DNA of 25,186 bases. Source: JBFMHD01 sp040752395 [NCBI: Candidatus Hydrogenedentota bacterium] (GTDB lineage Bacteria > JBFMHD01). The position numbers and the translations under genes are program-made. This document shows, one piece after another, positions 16,176 to 22,604 of the stretch; within the stretch, counting starts at the first letter, position 1; each line of letters starts with the position of its first letter. A model generated the notes under the pieces. It saw nothing but the letters and a program-made list of their open reading frames with translations. It made no database searches and was not told the DNA's origin. The stretch spans positions 1 through 25,186 of the forward strand of contig JBFMHD010000011.1 in assembly GCA_040752395.1 (NCBI GenBank), read 5' to 3'.

Positions 16176-16712
16176 TTACACTTTTTCTACTTGTAAAAAA
16201 TCAAGTTCAACAGGTGTTGCACGACCAAAAATAGTCATCATTACCTTTAATTTATTTCTGTCTAACTCGACTGCTTCTACCGAACCTATAAAATCCTTGA
16301 AGGGACCATCTATAACTTTGACTTTGTCACCCGATGCGTACCTTACCTTTGGTTTTGGTTTTGGTCTGCCATCAATTAATCCTGCATTTTTTAATGTTTC
16401 TTTAACTTCATCTTCATCTAAAGCCGTAGGTTTGATACCAGGACCTACAAAATTAGTTACACCTGGTGTATTTCTTACAACTGCCCAGGATTCATCATCC
16501 ATCTCCATCTCAACAAGAACATATCCTGGGAAAAATTTTTTTTCAGTTATTACTTTCTCGCCATCTCTCATCTCTGCTATCTCTTCTGTTGGTATAAGAA
16601 TTCTAAATATCTTATCCTCCATCCCGAGCGATTGAATCCTTCGTTCAAGATTAGACTTAACTTTATTCTCATAACCAGCATAGGTATGAATAACGTACCA
16701 TTTTTTTAACAT
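16176..16712 (-). CDS. nusG: Transcription termination/antitermination factor NusG
   Basis: The 178-residue protein has the NGN domain (WYVIHTYAGYENKVKSNLER; FFPGYVLVEMEMDDESWAVV; NTPGVTNFVGPG) and the C-terminal KOW domain (SGDKVKVIDGPFKDFIGSVE, then a segment with FGRATPVELDFLQVEKV). NusG binds the RNA polymerase clamp and links it to Rho or the ribosome. The length is standard and no domain insertion is seen. The start ATG at 16712 has AAGGTG upstream. It lies 26 bases after secE, the universal bacterial arrangement. Confidence 0.98.
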   Translation of the reverse strand: MLKKWYVIHTYAGYENKVKSNLERRIQSLGMEDKIFRILIPTEEIAEMRDGEKVITEKKFFPGYVLVEMEMDDESWAVVRNTPGVTNFVGPGIKPTALDEDEVKETLKNAGLIDGRPKPKPKVRYASGDKVKVIDGPFKDFIGSVEAVELDRNKLKVMMTIFGRATPVELDFLQVEKV

Positions 16713-16738
16713 CTTAACACCTTCTTTCGTAACCTTCC

Positions 16739-16966
16739 TTATGCTAAAAATCTAAAAATAATCTCTAAAAGAGAAGCTATCGCCCAATCAAGAAGACCGA
16801 TATAAACTAATCCTATGGCGAACAGGGTCAATAATATCACAATCGTAGCACTCTTTATCTCATCTTTTGATGGCCACGTCACTTTACCTTCAGGATATTT
16901 TACCTCAACCCATACTTCTTTTAAAAATTGTTTTGCTTTATAATAATACTCTTTGACCTTGTTCAC
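16739..16966 (-). CDS. secE: Preprotein translocase subunit SecE
   Basis: The 75-residue protein has the SecE amphipathic segment (AKQFLKEVWVEVKYPEGKVT), the signature WPSKDEIKSATIVIL, and one membrane span at about 40-70 (TLFAIGLVYIGLLDWAIASL). SecE clamps SecY in the inner-membrane export channel. The start codon is GTG at 16966, chosen because GGAG lies six bases upstream and the family's charged N-terminus follows (MNKVKEYYYKA). It sits between tRNA-Trp and nusG as in many bacteria. Confidence 0.95.
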   Translation of the reverse strand: MNKVKEYYYKAKQFLKEVWVEVKYPEGKVTWPSKDEIKSATIVILLTLFAIGLVYIGLLDWAIASLLEIIFRFLA

Positions 16967-17069
16967 TCTGTGCTCCAGTTGTCGCTATGCTCCATTGTGT
17001 ACTCTTTTTCACCAGTTCGGTAGAAAAATTTGCCTGTTTAAAGGTAATCCTTCAATCCTTCGGTTATAG

Positions 17070-17095
17070 GTGGCAGCAAGAAGCAAGAGGCAAGA
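17070..17095 (-). repeat. Isolated GCAAGAAGCAAGAGGCAAG word upstream of secE
   Basis: A single short stretch of the purine-rich word seen in the leader units, inside the 188-base gap between secE and tRNA-Trp, without the other blocks. The rest of that gap shows no gene. Confidence 0.6.
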
Positions 17096-17154
17096 TAAAA
17101 AAACCAACCAAAGACTTGAAAGGATACGGTTCAAATCCCTTAACTTTTACTTTA

Positions 17155-17227
17155 CAGGCCCGGAGGGATTTGAACCCCCAACCCGCGGTTTTGGAGACCG
17201 CTGCTCTACCAGTTGAGCCACGAGCCT
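17155..17227 (-). tRNA. trnW: tRNA-Trp (CCA anticodon)
   Basis: The coding strand folds into a full cloverleaf of 73 bases. The acceptor AGGCTCG pairs with CGGGCCT (one G-U pair) and is followed by discriminator G. The D arm contains GGCTCAACTGGTAGAGC, the anticodon arm CGGTCTCCAAAACCG has anticodon CCA, and the T arm is GTTGGGGGTTCAAATCCC. The 3' CCA is not encoded. Its place between rpmG and secE matches the conserved arrangement in many bacteria. Confidence 0.95.
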
Positions 17228-17238
17228 TTATTTTGCAG

Positions 17239-17258
17239 TGAAATGCTTTAGCATTTCA
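17239..17258 (-). other. Perfect hairpin upstream of tRNA-Trp
   Basis: TGAAATGC and GCATTTCA form an 8-base perfect stem around a four-base loop (TTTA on the plus strand). It lies 11 bases before the tRNA 5' end and lacks a following T-run, so it is not a typical terminator. A role in processing the rpmG/tRNA transcript is possible. Confidence 0.6.
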
Positions 17259-17270
17259 TCATAATATATC

Positions 17271-17290
17271 GTGTCGCACTGACGCGACAC
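17271..17290 (-). other. GC-rich hairpin between rpmG and tRNA-Trp
   Basis: GTGTCGC and GCGACAC form a 7-base perfect stem with a 6-base loop, about 40 bases after the rpmG stop. No T-run follows on either strand. A weaker CCTCC/GGAGG stem lies just before it at 17310-17325. Confidence 0.6.
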
Positions 17291-17328
17291 ATACATCTCA
17301 AAACAAGAGCCTCCACGGATGGAGGAGC

Positions 17329-17478
17329 TTATCGGGTCTCTTTATGAACCGTATGTTTTTTACACCTCGGACAATATTTCTTTAACTCGATCCTCTCAGA
17401 ATCTTTAGTCTTGTTTTTCATACTTGAATAATTTCTCTCTTTACATTCAGTACATTCTAAAGTTATAATTACTCTCAT
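17329..17478 (-). CDS. rpmG: 50S ribosomal protein L33
   Basis: A 49-residue protein starting at ATG 17478 reads [20 protein letters not shown], then [20 protein letters not shown] and KHTVHKETR. Two Cys pairs (CTEC and CPRC) show the zinc-binding form of L33. L33 is a small protein of the large ribosomal subunit. AAGGTAAG lies about ten bases upstream as a modest ribosome binding site. It is the first gene of the rpmG, tRNA-Trp, secE, nusG run. Confidence 0.95.
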   Translation of the reverse strand: MRVIITLECTECKERNYSSMKNKTKDSERIELKKYCPRCKKHTVHKETR

Positions 17479-17667
17479 ATCAGCTACTTACCTTAACACA
17501 TAAAATACTTCCCAATTTTCAATCTTTAATTTGCCATTTTAAGATTTGTAAAGAATATTCTCTAATATATTAATATTGTCTATAACAATAAATAGTAATC
17601 CTAATGATATATAAAATAGAATGATTTTTCTTTTTAATTACTAATTACTACTTTTCTCAGGCTTTTA

Positions 17668-17696
17668 AATATTTTAAAATTCTATAAATTTGTCAA
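17668..17696 (-). promoter_or_regulatory. Candidate sigma-70 type promoter for the rpmG-secE-nusG operon
   Basis: On the coding strand a perfect -35 box TTGACA (17696-17691) is followed after 17 bases by AATATT (17673-17668), which matches four of six bases of TATAAT. It lies about 190 bases upstream of rpmG in the only long non-repetitive gap of the window. A second, weaker pair (TAGACA, 17 bases, AATATT) lies closer to rpmG at about 17557-17585. The 411-base gap holds no gene. Confidence 0.45.
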
Positions 17697-17753
17697 GTCT
17701 TTTTATAGAGGTCTCTTTTAAAACCTCATTTTTTAAAGACAGCTCTAAAGTCT

Positions 17754-17779
17754 AAAGAACGGGTCTTGTGACCCTCTTT
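17754..17779 (-). terminator. Candidate terminator behind ftsZ
   Basis: On the coding strand AAAGA-GGGTC, loop ACAA, GACCC, a two-base bulge and TCTTT form a stem of about ten pairs, 111 bases after the ftsZ stop. Only a short T-run (TTCTTTAGACTTT) follows, so efficiency is uncertain. The near-symmetrical outer arms would also fold on the other strand. Confidence 0.4.
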
Positions 17780-17889
17780 ACATTATATTGATTATATTGA
17801 AAATACAAAAAATAAAAGATGTAGTGAGCATCTTTAGATGCGACAAACTAAGTTTAAAAGAGACATCTTATAGAAAAATCTTTGATTTG

Positions 17890-19107
17890 CTACTCTGCCT
17901 TTACCTGTTCCTGACGCCTCATAAAAGCAGGTACTTCCCAATCATCACTTGCATATCCGCTTAAACCAGTTTCAGAAGGAGTGATTACGGTCTGCCTCTG
18001 TTCAGATTGAACTGTCGAGGCTGCCCTGATCGCCGGTCTATGAATAACAAAATCAGTTTTTGCAACTTTTTGTTTCTCTAAAACCTTTTGAGTACCAATT
18101 ACTGTTGGGAATTGATGTACTGTTTTCTTTACTGCATGGGCTTCACGTGAAATACCTGTGGCAATAACCGTTATCTTTACAGTGTTCGTATAGTTTTCAT
18201 CTATTACCTGACCCCAGAATATGTTTGCATCTTCGCTTGCAGAATCAGTTATGATAGATAAAGCTTCATTGAGTTCATTAAGAGTAAGTTCTTTACCACC
18301 GGTGACATGAACAAGGATACCTTTTGCACCTTCAATAGATATATCTTCAAGTAAAGGACTTGCTATGGCCTGTTGTGCTGCTGTGACAGCTTTATTATCA
18401 CCTGTAGCCTGACCGATACCCATTAATGCATCACCCATCTCAAACATAACTGAGCGAACATCATTGAAATCCGCATTAACTATACCTTCAGCAAGTATTA
18501 TATCACTTATACCCTGTACACCTTGTCTTAATACATCATCAGCAAGCCTGAATGCATCAATAATCGATGTATTCACGTCTACAACTGATAAAAGCCTCTG
18601 ATTTGGAATCGTGATAAGAGTATCCACTTTTTCTCTTAAAACTCGTATCCCTTCTTCAGCCTGCCTTGATCTTCTTGCACCTTCAAAATTAAATGGTCTT
18701 GTAACAACTGCTACTGTTAAAGCGCCCATCTCTTTTGCAATTTCTGCTACTATTGGTGCTGCGCCGGTACCGGTTCCGCCCCCCATTCCGGCTGTTATAA
18801 ATACCATATGTGCGCCTTCAAGAGCAGCACTTAATTGCTCCCTGTCCTCAGAAGCAGCCATACGACCTATCTCAGGATTACCACCTGCTCCTAAACCTTT
18901 GGTTATTCTTTTCCCTATCTGAATTTTAATCGGGGCCTGGTTACTTTTTAAAACCTGAAGGTCAGTATTCGTAGCTATAAACTCTACGCCTCCAACCTTC
19001 GCTTCAATCATACGGGTAATGGCGTTACCGCCAGCTCCACCTACTCCTATAACTTTAATCTTCGTTACAGGAGTATCATCGTCGTGAAATTCAAATCTGT
19101 GTGTCAT
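17890..19107 (-). CDS. ftsZ: Cell division protein FtsZ
   Basis: The 405-residue protein is a complete bacterial tubulin homologue. The nucleotide-binding start is [19 protein letters not shown]; the tubulin signature [10 protein letters not shown] starts at 109, and the T7 loop [11 protein letters not shown] completes the GTPase site of the neighbouring subunit. A variable linker (about 320-385) precedes the C-terminal peptide [13 protein letters not shown] (388-400), which binds FtsA. FtsZ polymerises at mid-cell into the division ring. The start ATG at 19107 has AAGGAGGT eight bases upstream. It follows ftsA after 110 bases of non-repetitive sequence and is the last gene of the division cluster. 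Confidence 0.99.
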   Translation of the reverse strand: MTHRFEFHDDDTPVTKIKVIGVGGAGGNAITRMIEAKVGGVEFIATNTDLQVLKSNQAPIKIQIGKRITKGLGAGGNPEIGRMAASEDREQLSAALEGAHMVFITAGMGGGTGTGAAPIVAEIAKEMGALTVAVVTRPFNFEGARRSRQAEEGIRVLREKVDTLITIPNQRLLSVVDVNTSIIDAFRLADDVLRQGVQGISDIILAEGIVNADFNDVRSVMFEMGDALMGIGQATGDNKAVTAAQQAIASPLLEDISIEGAKGILVHVTGGKELTLNELNEALSIITDSASEDANIFWGQVIDENYTNTVKITVIATGISREAHAVKKTVHQFPTVIGTQKVLEKQKVAKTDFVIHRPAIRAASTVQSEQRQTVITPSETGLSGYASDDWEVPAFMRRQEQVKAE

Positions 19108-19217
19108 GTAGTGCTACCTCCTTAATTGCAAATTTTATCGTGTAATATACTACAATGCATTCATCTGCTACACTTATGCTCTTATAAGGTAATGAGGCAC
19201 AGGTGTATGGCTGTAGT

Positions 19218-20456
19218 TTAAAAGAATTCTGTAAACCATTCCTTCATTCTGTTTGTTATACTCCTGAATAGATCACCTCCTTCGAATCTTGTTTTACCCG
19301 GCATCTTATCTCTGTTTTGTAATGCATACTGGCATAAACCGACTCCTGTAGCAAACGCCGGGCTATTAACTGCATCGACTAAACCACTCACGCCTTTTGG
19401 TAACCCACAACGTATAGGTAAATCTAAAATTTTTTCAGCTAATTGTGGTGTGCCCTGCATCGCAGATGCACCACCTGTTATCACCATCCCAGCTGCTAAC
19501 ATATCCTCATAGCCAGATTGCTTTATCACCCTGTTTATTAATTCGAAAATTTCAGCCATTCTCGGCTGTATTATTTCTACTAATACTTTTCTTGGAAGCT
19601 TTCTCGTACTTCTACCACCTATACCCGGTACCTCAATATTTTCTTCTGCTGATACAATGTCCTCAATCGCACAACCATACTCTTTTTTTATCTTTTCAGC
19701 TTGATCAGGCGGAGTCCGAAGTCCTACTGAAATGTCTTTTGTTACATGACCCCCACCTATTGTAAGAACTTCGGTATGCCATATAGCACCATTTAAAAAT
19801 AAACAGATATCCGTGGTGCCGCCACCAATGTCAACCATTGCAACGCCTAACTCCTTCTCATCATTTGTTAAAACAGCAGAACCAGAAGCAAGCGGGTCAA
19901 GAACTATATCCTCAACCCCAAACCCCGCACGGGTAATACTCTTTATTATATTCTGTACTAAACTAACAGCAGCTGTTACAATGTGTACCTCAGCCTCTAA
20001 TCTCACACCTGTCATACCAACCGGGTTCTGTATGCCTTCCTGGTCATCAATTATAAACTCTTTCGGTAAGACGTGAATCACTTCTCTATCAAGAGGAATA
20101 GAGATGGCTTTTGCTGCATCTATTACTCTCTCAACATCTGCTGAAACTATTTCGCGGTCAGGTCTGCTTACCGCTATAACACCACGACTGTTTAATCCTT
20201 TTATATGTCCTCCTGCAATACCCGCATAAACAGACTCAACCTCTACACCGGCCATTAGTTCTGCTTCTTCTATTGCTCGAGTTATTGATTTAACAGTACT
20301 CTCTAAACTTACAACCACTCCCTTGCGTAACCCTTCAGAAGGCGCTACTCCAACACCTATTATCTCGGCCTCTCCATCACTACCTTGTTCTGCAATAATT
20401 GCGCATACCTTGGTTGTTCCTATATCAAGCCCTACTACAAAATCTCTTTCTGCCAA
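19218..20456 (-). CDS. ftsA: Cell division protein FtsA
   Basis: The 412-residue actin-like ATPase begins MAERDFVVGLDIGTTKVCAI (phosphate 1 motif). The SHS2-type 1C domain has VESVYAGIAGGHIKGLNSRG, and phosphate 2 is VDIGGGTTDICLFL. The adenosine region is visible as AAGMVITGGASAMQG. The C-terminal amphipathic helix FRSITNRMKEWFTEFF is the membrane-targeting sequence that ties FtsZ filaments to the membrane. The start codon is TTG at 20456, supported by AGAGGAG eight bases upstream; no ATG is available nearby. It precedes ftsZ. Confidence 0.98.
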   Translation of the reverse strand: MAERDFVVGLDIGTTKVCAIIAEQGSDGEAEIIGVGVAPSEGLRKGVVVSLESTVKSITRAIEEAELMAGVEVESVYAGIAGGHIKGLNSRGVIAVSRPDREIVSADVERVIDAAKAISIPLDREVIHVLPKEFIIDDQEGIQNPVGMTGVRLEAEVHIVTAAVSLVQNIIKSITRAGFGVEDIVLDPLASGSAVLTNDEKELGVAMVDIGGGTTDICLFLNGAIWHTEVLTIGGGHVTKDISVGLRTPPDQAEKIKKEYGCAIEDIVSAEENIEVPGIGGRSTRKLPRKVLVEIIQPRMAEIFELINRVIKQSGYEDMLAAGMVITGGASAMQGTPQLAEKILDLPIRCGLPKGVSGLVDAVNSPAFATGVGLCQYALQNRDKMPGKTRFEGGDLFRSITNRMKEWFTEFF

Positions 20457-20463
20457 AAGTAAA

Positions 20464-20580
20464 TCTCCTCTGAAAAACTTCGCAACCCTAATAATTTGGG
20501 CTACAGGCTACAGCCAACTGGAGCCTGGAACCCAAAGCTCAAAGCCAACATATCATCTACATTTTGCTTCTACATATCAT
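20464..20580 (-). repeat. Word-repeat leader unit before ftsA
   Basis: TCTCCTCTGAAAAACTTCGC, then AACCCTAATAATTTGGGC, a short CTACAGGCTACAGCC word, AACTGGAGCCTGGAACCC, and TATCATCT words. It is of the short class without the GAAGCAAGATAAC block and is more degenerate than the copies in the ribosomal operon. It supplies the ftsA ribosome binding site. Confidence 0.8.
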
Positions 20581-20715
20581 CTCTTTCTTATAAGTTTACA
20601 TAATTAATCATTTTTCAAAAATCTTGTAAAGAAATTTTTTTCTTTTTTTACCCCCACCAATTAATATAGTAGTGAGGGGTTTCAGCTTCGATTGAGGGCA
20701 CCTTTAGGGTGCTTA
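20581..20715 (-). promoter_or_regulatory. AT-rich gap between ftsQ and the ftsA leader, with hairpins and a possible promoter
   Basis: Non-repetitive sequence behind ftsQ. The hairpin GCACC-TTTAG-GGTGC lies at 20698-20712, just after the ftsQ stop. Arms ACCCCCAC (20650-20657) and GTGAGGGGT (20672-20680) could pair with one bulge. On the coding strand TTTACA lies downstream of these, followed after 17 bases by TTAATT, a weak promoter match for ftsA-ftsZ. None is strong evidence. Confidence 0.3.
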
Positions 20716-21537
20716 CTACTTTACTATCAATTCTTCAAAACGTAAATCTATGTACTCTGTAACATTTTTATCTGCTAATAATAAATCTATATTTGCTACC
20801 AACCTTTTTAAACATCTCTCAAGCTTAGCCAGAGAAATAATAATTTTTGTTACAGGCTTTTTTGTATAAAGCAATACTCTGTCATCATCAGTAAAAGCTA
20901 TCTCCGATATGATAGATTTTGTTGTGTCATTTAATTTGGCTTCAAATTCTGATATAAAAATTTTATATCCTTCTGGTAAATCATTACTTTTTAATCTAAA
21001 ATTTTTATCTCCTTCAATTCTTATTACTGGTAATGATGGATACCCTATCTCTTTATATAGTGTGAATAAAACACCGTTTTTGTCAACAAACATCATCCCC
21101 TTTGATATTACCAGATAATAATATGGTTCCCTCTCTTTTATTTCTATAACAATCCTGTTGAATAGTTCCTTTCTTACAACAACATTCTCTATCCTTCTGT
21201 CCTTAAGTATTCTATTCTTTACAAGTCGTGGCTCGATTCTAAAAATATTTTCCTGTATTCTGATACCACTTTTCTGTTTAAAATAATTGTCGTCTATATA
21301 TTTGTTCCCTTCTATAACAATCTCTCTTACTACAAAAGATGGGTTATCATATAAAAAATCCCATAATTCTATCACTGAAAAAATTAACAACTCAAAAAGA
21401 AGAATTAATGCTCCTATTCTTACCCCCTTCATTATAGCCCATCCCCAGCGTATATGGTCAGTTAAAACTTCTCTCTTCTTGGTTTTAAAATTACTAAGTC
21501 TTGTTTTATTTTCTGGCTTTATTTTCTTCCAGAGCAT
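20716..21537 (-). CDS. ftsQ: Cell division protein FtsQ
   Basis: The start ATG at 21537 is preferred to a TTG two codons upstream because AAGGAT then sits at usable spacing; this gives 273 residues. A basic cytoplasmic N-terminus (about 35 residues) is followed by one membrane span (VRIGALILLFELLIFSVIEL) and then a POTRA domain (FVVREIVIEGNKYIDDNYFK up to IEIKEREPYYYLV). The beta domain follows, with MFVDKNGVLFTLYKE and YPSLPVIRIEG. FtsQ connects early and late divisome proteins. The gene overlaps the end of ddl by 32 bases, indicating translational coupling. The primary sequence of FtsQ is weakly conserved, so the call leans on topology and position between ddl and ftsA. Confidence 0.93.
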   Translation of the reverse strand: MLWKKIKPENKTRLSNFKTKKREVLTDHIRWGWAIMKGVRIGALILLFELLIFSVIELWDFLYDNPSFVVREIVIEGNKYIDDNYFKQKSGIRIQENIFRIEPRLVKNRILKDRRIENVVVRKELFNRIVIEIKEREPYYYLVISKGMMFVDKNGVLFTLYKEIGYPSLPVIRIEGDKNFRLKSNDLPEGYKIFISEFEAKLNDTTKSIISEIAFTDDDRVLLYTKKPVTKIIISLAKLERCLKRLVANIDLLLADKNVTEYIDLRFEELIVK

Positions 21538-22438
21538 ACTCAACTATCCTTGAAACTAAATCCTTAAAACTTATCCCTGCCTTTAATGCTGCTTTTGGTA
21601 ATAAACTTGTTTCTGTAAATCCTGGTATTGTGTTAATCTCAAGAAATAACGGTTTTTTATTGTCAGTCAGTATTAAATCTATCCGTCCCATACCCCGACA
21701 TTCAAGTATCTCATAAATCTTCTTAGAATAAAAATATATCTCTCTTTCAACATCTTTGTCTATTACTGCTGGTACTTTGTATTCTGTAAATCCTTTTGTA
21801 TATTTAGCTTCGTAATTAAAAAAGTCTTTAAGCGGAACAATCTCAATAATAGGTAATAATAATGGTTCTCTATTACCTATCACTCCTACGGTAAGTTCCC
21901 TTCCTTTATAATATTTTTCTATTATTAAAACATTGTCATATTTTATTGAGTCTTTTACAATCTCCTGTAATTCGATAAAATTATATGCGATACCCATACC
22001 TATGCTCGAGCCTTCTTCCCAGGGTTTTACTATTACAGGATATTCCAAATCCTGATAATCAAAGATGTCATCTCTTTCTCTATAAACAACATACTCAGGT
22101 GTCGGTATATCATTAGCAACAAAAATCTCTTTTGTAATCAGCTTATTTAATCCTATAGCGCTTCCAAGAACGCCTGCACCTGCGTATGGTATCCCCAGAC
22201 ATTCAAATATAGCCTGCGGTTTTCCATCCTCTCCAATTCTTCCGTGTAAAGCTATAAACGCGACATCAGGTTTAAACTTCGTAACGGCATCTAATATCTC
22301 TTTTATAATATCTTCTTTTAAATCGAGCTCAAGGACCTCGAAACCTGCTTCTCTTAATCCGCTGGCTATCGCTGTACCTGAGCGTAATGAAACCTCTCTT
22401 TCACGTGATAACCCACCTTTGATTACAAGCACACGCAT
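21506..22438 (-). CDS. ddl: D-alanine--D-alanine ligase
   Basis: The 310-residue ATP-grasp enzyme makes the D-Ala-D-Ala dipeptide of peptidoglycan precursors. Seen: GGLSREREVSLRSG (first D-Ala site glutamate), ALHGRIGEDGKPQAI, the ATP-grasp lysine segment YPVIVKPWEEGSSIGMG, the omega loop with FNYEAKYTKGFTEY, and the metal site FLEINTIPGFTETSLLPKAA. The omega-loop tyrosine fits a D-Ala-D-Ala ligase rather than a D-Ala-D-lactate enzyme of vancomycin-resistance type. The start ATG at 22438 has GAGGGAG eight bases upstream. It follows murC across a repeat spacer where murB would often be found. Confidence 0.97.
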   Translation of the reverse strand: MRVLVIKGGLSREREVSLRSGTAIASGLREAGFEVLELDLKEDIIKEILDAVTKFKPDVAFIALHGRIGEDGKPQAIFECLGIPYAGAGVLGSAIGLNKLITKEIFVANDIPTPEYVVYRERDDIFDYQDLEYPVIVKPWEEGSSIGMGIAYNFIELQEIVKDSIKYDNVLIIEKYYKGRELTVGVIGNREPLLLPIIEIVPLKDFFNYEAKYTKGFTEYKVPAVIDKDVEREIYFYSKKIYEILECRGMGRIDLILTDNKKPLFLEINTIPGFTETSLLPKAALKAGISFKDLVSRIVEYALEENKARK

Positions 22439-22444
22439 CGTTGA

Positions 22445-22604
22445 GACTCCCTCGAAAAAAGTAAGAAGTAAGAAGTGGGAAGTGAGAAGTATCGGGACGG
22501 GCTACGGGCTACGGCCGGCTGGAGCCTGAGTCCCGTAGAATGTAGTCTGCAATCTGAAGCCTGTAGTCTGTATCCTGAAGCCAACTTATCATTTTATGCT
22601 TCCT
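22445..22604 (-). repeat. Degenerate word-repeat spacer between murC and ddl
   Basis: GACTCCCTCGAAAAAAGTAA resembles a worn version of the leader-unit end. Then come tandem GAAGTAAGAAGTGGGAAGTG, TATCGGGACGGGCTACGGG, CGGCCGGCTGGAGCC, and repeated GTAGTCTGCAATCTGAAGCC words. It continues into the 3' end of murC. No gene is seen. Confidence 0.75.

Noticed and set aside
17125-17145. GGTTCAAATCCCTTAAC on the plus strand resembling a tRNA T loop
   Set aside because: No anticodon or acceptor arms can be drawn around it; the real tRNA-Trp is next to it on the other strand.
20634-20680. ACCCCCAC/GTGAGGGGT stem beside a T-tract as a terminator of ftsQ
   Set aside because: The T-tract lies on the wrong side for the minus-strand transcript, where the stem is followed by A residues.
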